Notes: generated by a model from the letters alone, not told the origin. A stretch of DNA of 64,000 bases from Methanococcoides sp. AM1 (GCF_900774055.1 NZ_CAAGSW010000004.1:248001-312000); one strand, 5' to 3'; counted from the first letter of the stretch, positions 1 to 9,139 are shown. Program-made: numbers and translations.

Positions 1-891
1 TACACGCAGGTTTCCGGACTTGAAACTCTGAAGTGTTTTTGTACGGTGGGTCTGGGACTTGTTACCGTGAATAGCCCCGGCAGGAACATTGTTCTTGTTG
101 AGCATCTCAGTGACCTTGTTAGCACGGTGCTTTGTGCGTGTGAATATGAGAACACACTCCAGATGCTCACCCCTTAGTAAGTGTAACAGTAATTCGTTCT
201 TATCTTCAGAATCCACGAAAAATATGAACTGGTCTATGCGTTCAACAGTTGTTGCCTGGGGAGTGACCTCTACATGCGCAGGATTCGTTAGCAGTTTTCT
301 GGCAAGAGTGGATATATCCGGGGACATAGTAGCTGAAAAGAAAAGCGACTGACGCTTTTTTGGCAGCATTCCAACAACTTTGTAAACATCATTGAGAAAT
401 CCCATGTCAAGCATTCTATCTGCTTCATCAAGTACAAAGTATTCCACATTTGAAAGGTTGACATGTCCCTGCTCTATCAGGTCCAGCAGTCTGCCAGGAG
501 TTGCTACAAGGGAATCCACACCCTTTGAGAGAGCTCTTACCTGTGGTGTCTGACCAACCCCTCCGAAGATCACGGTATGCTTGAAACGGGTGAATTTGCC
601 ATACGTAGCAAAGCTATCCCCGATCTGTGCTGCAAGTTCCCTTGTAGGTGCAAGCACAAGCACCCGAGGAAATCTAGGACGTGGTGCCTTGTAAGATGCA
701 GACATATTGTGAAGAATTGGCAATATGAATGCAGCTGTCTTGCCTGTACCTGTCTGAGCAATACCTATCATATCCCTGCCATTCAACAGATGGGGAATGG
801 ATAGTTCCTGAATAGGAGTAGGTGTTGTATACCCTTCCTCGGACAATGCCCGCTGAAGCGGGAATATTAAATTTAGATTCTCGAATGACAC
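1..891 (-). CDS. DEAD-box RNA helicase (RhlE/CsdA type), 3' end cut by window edge
   Basis: ATP-dependent RNA helicase that unwinds RNA duplexes, in cold-adapted organisms often for ribosome assembly and RNA decay. Visible helicase motifs in order: Q-motif (PTPIQ), Walker A AQTGTGKT, APTRELA, GG, TPGRLLD, DEADRMLDMGF, SAT, and IFTRTKHRA with an AIHGNKSQ-type motif near the edge. The C-terminal part of the RecA2 domain lies outside the window. The start is GTG, preceded by GAGGT 7 nt upstream; no better ATG fits the Q-motif N-terminus. The gene stands alone here, followed upstream by a 392-bp gap. Family assignment is sure; the exact subfamily is inferred. Confidence 0.93.
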   Translation of the reverse strand, partial: MSFENLNLIFPLQRALSEEGYTTPTPIQELSIPHLLNGRDMIGIAQTGTGKTAAFILPILHNMSASYKAPRPRFPRVLVLAPTRELAAQIGDSFATYGKFTRFKHTVIFGGVGQTPQVRALSKGVDSLVATPGRLLDLIEQGHVNLSNVEYFVLDEADRMLDMGFLNDVYKVVGMLPKKRQSLFFSATMSPDISTLARKLLTNPAHVEVTPQATTVERIDQFIFFVDSEDKNELLLHLLRGEHLECVLIFTRTKHRANKVTEMLNKNNVPAGAIHGNKSQTHRTKTLQSFKSGNLRV

Positions 892-1283
892 GTTATACCT
901 CGGGTTAAAGTTAAAACTCGTTGAAAATTGATCCGACTCATCTTATCTGATAAGAAAAGATCATGCTGATTTATGGGTAAACCCTTACAGTTAATTGCGT
1001 ACAGTAAAGGCCTGTGAATTTAATGATAATATTATTGAACACTTTTAATAATATCAAACAGGAATCACAAAGCAGATCCTATAGGTCCGATCATTAAAAG
1101 TTACCATATGTATGCTTGTATCTCCCTCATGAGTAAATGATCGACCACTTTTTGCTTGTTGATTCTGATAAGTAAATGTTTAACAGAACAAAATGTCCAG
1201 ATAAAAATAATAAAAATGTAAGAAAAATAAGAATGGAAGATCAAAAACTTGATCTGCCAAACGTGTTTAATTAATTAGAGTAA
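892..1283. other. Intergenic region between the helicase start and the TRAM gene end
   Basis: AT-rich, and I see no convincing gene in it. It must hold the helicase promoter (minus strand) and the 3' end of the TRAM transcript. An 8-bp inverted repeat (ATATTATT / AATAATAT around a 10-nt loop, about 1028-1053) could be a weak transcription-termination or regulatory hairpin. The helicase leader may be long, but I cannot place its TATA box with confidence. Confidence 0.4.
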
Positions 1284-1487
1284 TTAAACGAGTTCGCCAA
1301 ATGCGAATTTTCTCATTACTTTGGTAACTTTGATTGTTACTTCGTCGCCAACTTTTGTGCTTGGGACAAAGATTACAAAACCGCTTACTCTAGCGATTCC
1401 ATCGCCTTCTCTTGCGGTATCTTCAATTGTTACGTCGTATGTTTCGCCAGCTTCTACTGGAGCAGTTGATTCCATGTTGTTGAACAA
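1284..1487 (-). CDS. Small TRAM-domain RNA-binding protein
   Basis: A stand-alone TRAM domain of about 67 residues, an OB-like beta-barrel that binds RNA. In cold-adapted Methanosarcinaceae, small TRAM proteins are known cold-responsive RNA chaperones (family knowledge). Core features seen: YDVTIEDTAREGDGIARV, then GFVIFVP and GDEVTIKVTKV, ending FAFGELV. The start is chosen at TTG, 8 nt after GAAG, which gives an N-terminus reading MFNNMES; the upstream in-frame GTG at 1496 sits on top of the ribosome-binding site. The upstream leader (1488-1760) is over 200 nt of AT-rich DNA with no gene, which would suit a cold-regulated 5' UTR. Confidence 0.9.
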   Translation of the reverse strand: MFNNMESTAPVEAGETYDVTIEDTAREGDGIARVSGFVIFVPSTKVGDEVTIKVTKVMRKFAFGELV

Positions 1488-1760
1488 ATATTTCACTTCC
1501 TTTAAAGTGCTTAAAAAGATAATAAACAGACTCTAGTAAACATACGAAAAAATAGTAAATACAGTTAAGGAAATACCATCTAGACCTATAATTTATTAAA
1601 TTAGTTTTTGCCTCTAAAAGCACTCCTACCAAGTAATCATAGTATATAACTCTTTTGCACAACAACTCCATAGTTCATACGGTTATTAGAAAAGGTAGCA
1701 TTGGGAAAAATTAAATTGCATGAATTAAAATTGTATAAATTAAAAGAGGCCTTTTAGGAT

Positions 1761-2462
1761 TTATACGTCATTAGCCTCTTTTTCGTTTACTTGCTCATCA
1801 CTAACTAAAATACCATCTTCAAGAGTAATAACCCTGTCAACATACTCAGTATGCCACGGTTCATGTGTTACCATTATAATTGTCTGTCCATAATTGTCAT
1901 TCAATTCTTTGAACACATCCAGAACTTGTTTTGAGTTTCTGGTGTCCAGATTTGCACACGGCTCATCAGCAAACATTATATCAGGCTTTTTGGCTATGGC
2001 CCTTGCAATCGCTACCCTTTGTTTTTCCCCACCGGATAATTCATCAGGAACCCTATCATATTTATCTTTCATACCAACCTTGTCTAATGCTTCAAGAGCA
2101 GTATTATAGGATTCCTTTTTTGATTTCCCTTCCATCATGGAAAGCACATAAACGTTTTCTGCAGACGTCATTTCATTAATGAGCGCATAGTCCTGGAATA
2201 CATAACCGACCTGTGTCAGCCTGTAATAGCTTCTTTCGGCTTCAGGTAAGCTGGAAACCTGCAATCCCCGAATGGTGTATTCTCCGGCGGTCGCATCGTC
2301 CAACAAGGCCAGGATCCTTAACAGGGTCGTCTTTCCGCTACCGGATGCGCCCATAATGGCTACAAATTCCCCTTTATTTATTTCGAACGAAACACCATTG
2401 AGAGCCTTGACAGCAGTTTCTCCTGACCCATAATATCTTTTGAGGTCTTTTACAACGATCAT
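1761..2462 (-). CDS. ABC transporter ATP-binding protein (LolD/MacB type)
   Basis: Cytoplasmic ATPase of an FtsX-type ABC exporter or mechanotransmission complex. It has Walker A GASGSGKTT (residues about 38-46), the Q-loop region GYVFQDYALI, the signature LSGGEKQRVAIARA, Walker B IMFADEP and the H-loop VTHEP. At 233 aa it is the usual length for the LolD/MacB class. The start is the ATG one base after the permease TGA stop, so the two genes are translationally coupled. A longer reading starting inside the permease gene is less likely. Last gene of a four-gene operon: regulator, surface protein, permease, ATPase. Substrate unknown. Confidence 0.93.
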   Translation of the reverse strand: MIVVKDLKRYYGSGETAVKALNGVSFEINKGEFVAIMGASGSGKTTLLRILALLDDATAGEYTIRGLQVSSLPEAERSYYRLTQVGYVFQDYALINEMTSAENVYVLSMMEGKSKKESYNTALEALDKVGMKDKYDRVPDELSGGEKQRVAIARAIAKKPDIMFADEPCANLDTRNSKQVLDVFKELNDNYGQTIIMVTHEPWHTEYVDRVITLEDGILVSDEQVNEKEANDV

Positions 2463-2463
2463 A

Positions 2464-3675
2464 TCATCTTCCCCATATGGCTTTGAGTATGCTCTCTTTT
2501 GATACACTCCATGCAGGAAGTGTGCCGGCTATTACTGATAGTGTAAGCATTGTAATTATGCTCTGGATCAACAGCATAGGATCTATCACGGGCCTTATTT
2601 CCATGGTCTCATAGAATACCACCGGATTTGCCTGGAAATAAAGCATGAGTGAGAAGTATAGGACCAATCCTGCGATTATCCCTAAGGAAACATAGAACAT
2701 GCTAAGGAATGCATAGGATAGTACTATTGATCTTGGGGTAATGCCTACTGCTTTTAAAATGCCGATCTCTTTTTTCCTGTTAAGTATGTTGATATAGATT
2801 ATGATAAGTATCAGTGCTGCACCAACGATCAGGCTCACGAACTTGGACATGACATCTATAGCGCCCATGCTTTGCATTGCCTGCTTTATGAGGGTCTCTG
2901 ATTTATCAGCCCATGTGAAGACCTTCTCATTCACCCCGGCGTCCCTTATCTTGTTCTTCATCTGTTCCTCAGTGCCTTGCTCGTCGATCCTTACAACCAC
3001 AGTAGTAGCTTTACTACCTTCCAGACCATACACATCTTCGATCTCTTTATAGTGAACCAGTGCATTGAGATCAACAAGTTCAAAATTTCCTTCCATGATG
3101 CCTTTGACCTTATAGGTCCTTTTCACACCATTACTGTATGTTACATCAACAAGCGATCCTACTCTGGCTTCACCAAGGTCATCATATATTTCTCCAAAAG
3201 TTGTACTTGTGCCTGATATTATAGAACCAAGGATGATCTCATCCCTGGAAAGCTCACCAAGGAAATCCCCTTCTTTGATAATATATGGGTATTGTGAGAT
3301 CTCATACTCTTCCGCCGGAAGCAAACCGGTCACCGTTGACCCCACCACTTTTTGTTTATGCTCTATCGAGACACCCACATCCAGTCTCTTTGTTGCAGCC
3401 CTTACACCTTCAACTGCCCGGACCTTCTGCAGGACACTATCAGCATCGTTGATGTAGGTATTATCGCCTGAAGGTTCAATGACAACGTCCCCGTAAGGGT
3501 AGTCCTGCATAAATCCAGTAAATAGAACAGTCATTCCCCCTATCATTGATGGAAGGAACACTAAGTTCATAAAAATGAGCGAGAGAACAAAAACTATGAA
3601 CATCAGTGTTTTTTTGTTCCCTCTTTTTATGCTGCTTGCTGCAATGAGAGCCCCCACCCTGATATCGTTGATCAT
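2464..3675 (-). CDS. ABC transporter permease, FtsX/MacB family
   Basis: Integral membrane permease of 403 aa with the classic FtsX layout: one N-terminal transmembrane segment (about residues 24-46), a large extracytoplasmic MacB-PCD-like domain (about 50-265), then three C-terminal segments (about 275-300, 318-345, 370-393). The stretch RKKEIGILKAVGITPRSI between the last segments is the family coupling motif. GAGGT lies 8 nt before the ATG start. It probably works with the ATPase downstream and the anchored CARDB-type protein upstream in lipoprotein, cell-envelope or signalling transport; the direction and cargo cannot be read from sequence. Confidence 0.92.
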   Translation of the reverse strand: MINDIRVGALIAASSIKRGNKKTLMFIVFVLSLIFMNLVFLPSMIGGMTVLFTGFMQDYPYGDVVIEPSGDNTYINDADSVLQKVRAVEGVRAATKRLDVGVSIEHKQKVVGSTVTGLLPAEEYEISQYPYIIKEGDFLGELSRDEIILGSIISGTSTTFGEIYDDLGEARVGSLVDVTYSNGVKRTYKVKGIMEGNFELVDLNALVHYKEIEDVYGLEGSKATTVVVRIDEQGTEEQMKNKIRDAGVNEKVFTWADKSETLIKQAMQSMGAIDVMSKFVSLIVGAALILIIIYINILNRKKEIGILKAVGITPRSIVLSYAFLSMFYVSLGIIAGLVLYFSLMLYFQANPVVFYETMEIRPVIDPMLLIQSIITMLTLSVIAGTLPAWSVSKESILKAIWGR

Positions 3676-3687
3676 ATTGGAGACCTC

Positions 3688-4914
3688 TTATTCTTCTTTG
3701 TCAGCAGAGTTATCATTGCCTTCCATTAACTGTTTGATTATCTCATCCTTTGACTTTTTAGTCCTGTAATTATTGTAGATCAATCCCCCAATAACTGCTA
3801 GGACAAGCAATACGATCGCAGCTGTTCCTACCCCACTGTTACTTTCCAGAACAATGACATTGATCACCGTGTCGACCTGCTCTTCTCCAAAATCATCAAT
3901 ATACGTAATTGTCACAGGGATCTCATATTCCCCTGCTTCATCAGCTATGAAAGTGATAACCGCAGGTCCGTCTTCGTTCGGATCAAGAGTTCCTATAAAG
4001 GATTCTTTTAAGCCCATGAACGGATGGTCAGCATAGACCCTTATTGAATTTATTGTCCTGTCACCGGAGTTTTCGATCCTCATGGTCAATTCCACAGTAT
4101 CATCCACGTAAGGAAGAACAGGATCTACCTTCACAGATGCAAGGTTCAGACTTCCTTTTTTGTCAAGCACGGTTATTTTAATGTCATATTCATCTTTTTG
4201 TTTGCCAAAATCATCTTCATAATAAATAATAACAGGTATCTCAAACTCCCCGGACTTGTCTGCCTTGAATTTGAACAATGCAGTTTGAGTGCCGTTCATG
4301 CCAAGAGTTCCAATTGTAGAATTCTTAATTCCTTCAAACTCATGATCCAGGCTAACTGATACAGATTTTGCAATCGCTTCACCGAAGTTATCTATACCCA
4401 ATTTTAGATCGACCGTATCCCCCTCATAGATGTATTCAGGATTGGTTTCCACAGAAGATATCCTCGGTTCTGCATCTTCACCTGTCACCCTCACCTCAAT
4501 ATCATAATATTTTGTTGTTGTGAGAGCCATATTTGCATGTGTCAATTTCATCTTTATGATATGAGGACCAGGATTAGCATCAGGAGTTGTCCTCATGTGA
4601 TATACAAGATGCCTTTCACTTGTACTATAATGTAATTTCGAAATTGTAGTCACCAGATCTTCCGTAACGATGATATCAGGAGGAATGCTGATTATCTCAA
4701 AGGTAATGTCTTCGGGAGCTTTAGAACCACAACTCTCGAGATCAATAGCCAGGATGAATTCTTCATCGATACCTACCGGATCAGGGCTTATTTCCTATAC
4801 CTGTGCTTCTACGCATATATATCCGGAAGTAGACGATTCAGCAGTAGCGGTTCCAGTCAGGATAACTGCAAAAACTAATAAGAGCAAATATGTTAATTTT
4901 GTATTCTGCTTCAT
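3688..4914 (-). CDS. S-layer/CARDB-type repeat surface protein with in-frame TAG (candidate pyrrolysine at codon 40)
   Basis: Exported, membrane-anchored protein: signal peptide (residues 1-25, ending TGTATA), three tandem immunoglobulin-like CARDB/COG1361 repeats (about 38-150, 155-260, 262-360) and a C-terminal transmembrane segment (about 370-390) with a charged cytoplasmic tail. The frame contains TAG at 4795-4797 (codon 40). Reading continues through it into the first strand of repeat 1 (EISPDPVGID), equivalent to repeat 2 (SSVETNPEYI). The ATG overlaps the regulator's TGA (ATGA), so translation must start upstream of the TAG. A GTG at 4653 would remove the signal peptide and half of repeat 1. 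Best explained by pyrrolysine insertion or lysine replacement (AAG to TAG); a nonsense mutation is the alternative. Confidence 0.78.
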
Positions 4915-5402
4915 GTTCTATTCTCCCCACTTCGAATCTTTTCTGTAAATTCAATAAGATTTTTTAAAATCAGATCTAATGCGATCATTTGATGATGGTA
5001 ATCTTCAATTATTTTGAGTACTTCTTCTGAGCCCTCTGCTTTACTATTCTTACATTTTTCAATTATTGCAGGAAGATCTTTAAGTGCAGGAGCGACCATG
5101 AACTCGCTCTTGGATCTTACTGCATTAATGGTCATTGTCAGCATATCTCTTTGAACTGAGAAGTACAATTTCTTTGAACCGGATCTCTTTGTTTTTTCCA
5201 CTAATTTAATTCCACTAAGCATTTTCATTTCCGCACTAACTGCTGAAAAACTATATCCGGTCATTGCAGAAAGTTCATCCAGGGTTAGCAGATCCGGTGC
5301 AGAATAAAGTATTGCAAGCAATTTCGAGGAAAGTTCATCAAGTCCGTAGGACCTCATCCCCTGATATACAAGATCCTCAAATTCTTTTTTTGCGGTTTTC
5401 AT
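4911..5402 (-). CDS. MarR/GbsR-family winged-helix transcriptional regulator
   Basis: 163-aa DNA-binding protein with a winged helix-turn-helix in residues 18-85 (LTLDELSAMTGYSFSAVSAE as the HTH, then a basic wing KRSGSKKLYF) and a C-terminal helical dimerisation region, the layout of the GbsR/MarR group. First gene of the operon: its TGA overlaps the ATG of the CARDB-type surface gene. It most likely controls its own ABC operon, but no operator was identified. The ligand is unknown. Confidence 0.85.
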   Translation of the reverse strand: MKTAKKEFEDLVYQGMRSYGLDELSSKLLAILYSAPDLLTLDELSAMTGYSFSAVSAEMKMLSGIKLVEKTKRSGSKKLYFSVQRDMLTMTINAVRSKSEFMVAPALKDLPAIIEKCKNSKAEGSEEVLKIIEDYHHQMIALDLILKNLIEFTEKIRSGENRT

Positions 5403-5531
5403 TTCAACGCCTTATTTACATGATTTCCAGTAATTAATAGATATTGTGGATGTTGGATTTATATGTTACGACAATGATATCTGAGGCATTACATCATAAA
5501 CTATTTATCCTATCTGACGATATTTAGACAT

Positions 5532-6623
5532 ATGGACTGGTATGTAGCCGAAGCTGTGGATAAAGCATTGTCCCGAACAAAGAAATGCCTTTTTGAGCCC
5601 TTTGATTTCTGGAAATGGATGAAACTCGCGATCATCGTTATGCTTATCGGTGGTAGTGGGAGCAATTTCAACGGTAGCGGCAATAGCTATTCGTCCAATG
5701 ATTACGACTTCCAAGATTCAGGTCCGTTCGAAGGATTCGCTGACTCGTTCGGAGAACTGGCCGACCAGATCCCCACCAGTGCCCCGGACCTGGGATTGAT
5801 AATCGCAATAATACTATTCATATTTGCCCTTATACTGTTCTTCTCATACGTCTCAAGCGTAATGGAGTTCGTGTTCGTTGACTCCCTGGTAAGCAATGAA
5901 GTGAAATTCTGGGAATACTCCCGCAAATACCTGAGAAAAGGTCTGGGACTGTTCGCATTCAGGCTATTAGTAGGCATCCTTCTGCTTGCCATCATTGTGG
6001 CCATGGCCCTCCCATTTGTACTGCCGTTGATAGTCTCTTCAGGCCAGAACTTAGAAGAGACCATAATGATTGCCATTGTTTCCGCAATATTCCTGCTGAT
6101 CGGCATAATCCTGATAGTAGCAATAATCGGAGGCATCATCAGTTCATTTATCAACCTCTCGATCCCTGTTGCCATTTACACCGAAACCGGCATCTTCCGT
6201 GCATTCGCCAACGTCCTCGGACAATTCAGGAAAGACTGGAAGCAAATAATCGGCTATTGGTTCGGAAGAATGATACTTGGTATTGCTGTTGCGATCATAA
6301 TAGGTATACTCTTGTTGTTAGTGATGATCGCAGTGGGCCTATTCCTCCTGCTCGCAGACCTCCTGTTATACTTCATCCTCACAACGATCATGCCCGGATC
6401 AGAAATCGCCATATGGATAATCCTCGTACCGATAATTCTGATAGAGCTGGTAATTTTCATATTCCTGCTTGCATTGATCGCCCTGCCTGCAAGTGTGTTT
6501 ATGAAGTATCACATGATCACGTTCCTGCAGCAGTGGTATCCTGAAGTGGAAATTCCTTTATTTGATGTAGAGTGGGTCGATGAGGAAAAGGAAGGAGAAG
6601 AGGAAGAAGATAGAGAAGCTTGA
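5532..6623 (+). CDS. Multi-pass membrane protein, archaeal DUF7544-like
   Basis: 363-aa integral membrane protein. After an amphipathic N-terminus (MDWYVAEAVDKALSRTKKCL) comes a short loop rich in Gly, Ser and Asn (about 40-75), followed by about six hydrophobic segments, several with paired I/L-rich stretches, and an acidic C-terminal tail (EEKEGEEEEDREA). This resembles archaeal proteins annotated DUF7544 or glycerophosphodiesterase-membrane-domain-like. Function unknown. It is transcribed divergently from the ABC operon and followed by a terminator hairpin, so it appears monocistronic. Confidence 0.85.
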   Translation: MDWYVAEAVDKALSRTKKCLFEPFDFWKWMKLAIIVMLIGGSGSNFNGSGNSYSSNDYDFQDSGPFEGFADSFGELADQIPTSAPDLGLIIAIILFIFALILFFSYVSSVMEFVFVDSLVSNEVKFWEYSRKYLRKGLGLFAFRLLVGILLLAIIVAMALPFVLPLIVSSGQNLEETIMIAIVSAIFLLIGIILIVAIIGGIISSFINLSIPVAIYTETGIFRAFANVLGQFRKDWKQIIGYWFGRMILGIAVAIIIGILLLLVMIAVGLFLLLADLLLYFILTTIMPGSEIAIWIILVPIILIELVIFIFLLALIALPASVFMKYHMITFLQQWYPEVEIPLFDVEWVDEEKEGEEEEDREA

Positions 6624-6725
6624 TAGATATTATGAACAAGGTTACCGAACACTTTGTGGAAACCTGTATTTACCTTCTGGCAGTAACCGAGCATCACAAG
6701 GAAGTTTGAAGAGAAGAGTTATGAA

Positions 6726-6755
6726 AAAAGGATGCCTAAGCACCCTTCTTTTTTT
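6726..6755 (+). terminator. Hairpin plus T-tract terminator
   Basis: An 8-nt stem AAGGATGC / GCACCCTT with one mismatch and a CTAA loop, followed by a run of seven T. It lies about 100 nt after the stop of the multi-pass membrane protein gene. Confidence 0.6.
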
Positions 6756-6846
6756 GTATTGTTGTATTGAGAAGAGCTTTAGCTTTGTATTTTATAGAGA
6801 CTTGAGGTTCGAACGATTTTAAAGTAAATAGAATAAAAAGAATTAG

Positions 6847-6880
6847 TATATAATTATTCGAATACTCAAATAATTATATA
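6847..6880 (+). promoter_or_regulatory. 12-bp perfect inverted repeat overlapping the TATA region of the next gene
   Basis: TATATAATTATT (6847-6858) and its exact complement AATAATTATATA (6869-6880) flank a 10-nt spacer. The right arm merges with the putative TATA element (ATATATGCTTATAAA) about 40 nt before the start at 6923, a typical place for a dimeric archaeal repressor or activator. Confidence 0.5.
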
Positions 6881-6922
6881 TGCTTATAAACCTACATGAC
6901 TTCAAAAAGGGGATGTAAACTT

Positions 6923-7279
6923 ATGAGTGAACAGAAGATAGAGATTGTGAACTTTGGAATTGAAAATGATAAGTTTGAAGAAGCTGTTGAGGCTTACAAG
7001 AAGTTCCTAAATGAGCAAGGTGTTTACTGCCATGGTGGAAAGTATTCACCTGAAGGAAAGCTTTTTGTGGAACCAGCTACGGAATATATCGAGTATTGCC
7101 ATATGGGTGGAGAAGTACCTGTATCCTACGATCAAGAGACGGATCCTGGTGTAACATTCTTTATGACCACCTACAATGATAAGGTGTTTTTCTTTGATAA
7201 TATCGAGGATGCAAAGGCCTTTTGGAGTGTTTTAGATGCAGTTGATGGCGGAACCTCATCTGTTGTAATGGGAATGTGA
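6923..7279 (+). CDS. Small acidic protein of unknown function
   Basis: 118 aa, soluble, no signal peptide. Visible features: MSEQKIEIVNFGIENDKFEE, a mid-region with CHGG and CHMGGE motifs (two Cys-His pairs), an F-rich strand VFFFDNIEDAKAFWSVL, and an end GGTSSVVMGM. I do not recognise the family. The start is the ATG after AGGGG, not an upstream ATG at 6896 that lacks a ribosome-binding site. Probably single-gene, with the inverted repeat at 6847-6880 as likely control site. Confidence 0.75.
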   Translation: MSEQKIEIVNFGIENDKFEEAVEAYKKFLNEQGVYCHGGKYSPEGKLFVEPATEYIEYCHMGGEVPVSYDQETDPGVTFFMTTYNDKVFFFDNIEDAKAFWSVLDAVDGGTSSVVMGM

Positions 7280-7290
7280 AATTCAAAAAT

Positions 7291-7449
7291 TTATATTACT
7301 CCGATCATAAGGACTTTGCTCTTGCTGTAAAGAGTAGTATGCCCACTGAATAAGCCGGGATGGTTCTGGAACAGCATATCACCCTTAGCTTTCCCGATCA
7401 TATCTTTATAGAATATGCCATCCCCGGAAATCACGTATACTGATGCCAT
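7291..7449 (-). CDS. Possible 52-aa small protein
   Basis: An open frame on the minus strand in the gap before mch, starting ATGGCATCAGTATACG and ending GGAGTAATATAA. It reads MASVYVISGDGIFYKDMIGK, then a Gly/His-containing middle, then SKSKVLMIGVI. The composition is protein-like and it is convergent with the gene ending at 7279, but the ribosome-binding site is weak and no family is recognised. A chance open frame is possible. Confidence 0.35.
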   Translation of the reverse strand: MASVYVISGDGIFYKDMIGKAKGDMLFQNHPGLFSGHTTLYSKSKVLMIGVI

Positions 7450-7537
7450 AATTATCCATCAGATGTTTTTCAGATACCGATAAATTCATATTCTAACCAA
7501 CCCAATCATTGACACCAAACCATGTAGAGTGATTAAT

Positions 7538-8500
7538 ATGATAAGTGTCAACGAAAAGGGATTAGCTATTATTGATGAGATGTTAGACTGGGAAGAAGAG
7601 ATCAAGGTCGAATCAAAGGAACTTGAGAACGGCGCTACCATCATTGACTGTGGTGTCAATGTAGAAGGTGGATATGATGCAGGTATGTACCTCTCACGCC
7701 TCTGCCTTGCAGATCTTGCAGAGGTCTCATACACAAAGGTCGATCTGGATGGCCTCCCAGTACCTGCTATTCAGGTTGCTACAGACCACCCGACAATAGC
7801 ATGCATGGCATCCCAGTATGCAGGATGGAGAATTGCAGTAGGTGACTATTTTGGAATGGGATCCGGTCCTGCAAGGGGTCTTGGACTCAAGCCAAAAGAG
7901 CTCTATGAAGAGATCGGATACAAGGACGATGCAGATGCAGCAGTTCTCGTAATGGAATCCGACAAGCTCCCTACCGAAGAGATCGTTGAATACATCGCAA
8001 AGCACTGCAGTGTCGAGCCACAGAATGTTTACATCGCAGTCGCACCAACCTCATCAATTGCAGGTTCCGTGCAGATCTCCGCAAGGGTCGTTGAGACAGG
8101 TATCCACAAGCTCGAATCAATCGGCTTTGACATCAACACCATCAAGAGCGGTTTCGGTGTCGCACCTATCGCACCTATTGTCGGAGATGACACAAAGTGC
8201 ATGGGTTCAACCAATGACTGTATCATCTACTGTGGTGAGACATACTACACCGTTGAATACGGAGACGCAGAGAAACTTGAAGACTTCGTAAAGAAGGCAC
8301 CATCAAGCACATCCAGGGACTTCGGCAAGCCATTCTACACAACCTTCAAGGAAGCAGGTTTCGACTTCTTCAAGGTCGATGCCGGTATGTTCGCTCCTGC
8401 AAAGATCACCATCAACGATGTCGCAACCAAGAAGTCATTCACCAGCGGTCGCATCAACCCTGGCATCCTTCTCGAATCCTTCGGCATCAAGAACGTATAA
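7538..8500 (+). CDS. mch: Methenyltetrahydromethanopterin cyclohydrolase
   Basis: Converts 5,10-methenyl-H4MPT (or H4SPT) and water to N5-formyl-H4MPT, a core C1 step of methanogenesis and, in reverse, of methyl oxidation in methylotrophic species; cytoplasmic. 320 aa, normal length. Conserved blocks seen: [12 protein letters not shown]-like N-terminus, [56 protein letters not shown] and [18 protein letters not shown]. The start is the ATG 8 nt after GAG; the GTG at 7529 overlaps that site. Followed 58 nt later by a DUF2124 gene, probably cotranscribed. Confidence 0.97.
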   Translation: MISVNEKGLAIIDEMLDWEEEIKVESKELENGATIIDCGVNVEGGYDAGMYLSRLCLADLAEVSYTKVDLDGLPVPAIQVATDHPTIACMASQYAGWRIAVGDYFGMGSGPARGLGLKPKELYEEIGYKDDADAAVLVMESDKLPTEEIVEYIAKHCSVEPQNVYIAVAPTSSIAGSVQISARVVETGIHKLESIGFDINTIKSGFGVAPIAPIVGDDTKCMGSTNDCIIYCGETYYTVEYGDAEKLEDFVKKAPSSTSRDFGKPFYTTFKEAGFDFFKVDAGMFAPAKITINDVATKKSFTSGRINPGILLESFGIKNV

Positions 8501-8558
8501 ATTCATTAACTGAATATGCAGCCATTACGGCTGTATAACTTTTTTTATTGGAGTGATC

Positions 8559-9032
8559 ATGGAAGTAATCAATAACGCCAGTGGAATCGGCGGACTGCTG
8601 ACATCCTTCAGAGAACTTGTGAAGGATTCAAAAAGAATTATGTTCATTGGAACCACCGGTTTCTGTACCCCATTTGCAGAACTTATGGCATACGTGATAA
8701 GGGATGCACCAATTGAAGTCGGATTCATTCCTGACATCAGGCACCACGAAGCAAAAGCAATTGTATCAACACCCAGCGGCATGCAGATCGGCGATGATAT
8801 TGACCATCATGCAGACACGGTCGTGCTTCTTGGCGGACTTGCAATGCCAAAGATGAAGATCGATGTTGAAAACATAAAAGAAAATCTGGACGACATTCTC
8901 GAAAGTGCTGAGAACACACTCGTTATCGGTATATGTTTCCAGTCAATGTTCGATACCCAGTGCTGGATCGGACCGATCGACTTCGATTATATCATCGATT
9001 CTGATCTTTCCGCAAGTACGATCAAGTTGTGA
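8559..9032 (+). CDS. DUF2124-family protein
   Basis: 157-aa cytoplasmic protein with a Rossmann-like pattern (RIMFIGTTGFCTPFAELMAYV, ADTVVLLGGLAMPKMKID, NTLVIGICFQSMFD). It matches my memory of the archaeal DUF2124 family, whose function is unknown. It follows mch closely, and together with restriction to methanogen-type archaea this hints at a link to C1 metabolism, but that is inference. The start is ATG after GGAG; the earlier in-frame GTG overlaps the ribosome-binding site. Confidence 0.8.
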   Translation: MEVINNASGIGGLLTSFRELVKDSKRIMFIGTTGFCTPFAELMAYVIRDAPIEVGFIPDIRHHEAKAIVSTPSGMQIGDDIDHHADTVVLLGGLAMPKMKIDVENIKENLDDILESAENTLVIGICFQSMFDTQCWIGPIDFDYIIDSDLSASTIKL

Positions 9033-9139
9033 ACTAAGGGCACAGCTTCTCTTTCTTATTTTTATTATTTTGGCTATCACTGACAATTGTTGTTACAATT
9101 ATGTGACCATCATTGCATAAGATATCGCGGCATCGGCCA

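Noticed and set aside
4653-4914. Treating the region upstream of 4653 as noncoding and starting the surface protein at GTG 4653
   Set aside because: The upstream frame encodes a signal peptide and the first half of repeat 1, and its ATG overlaps the regulator stop; only the TAG interrupts it.
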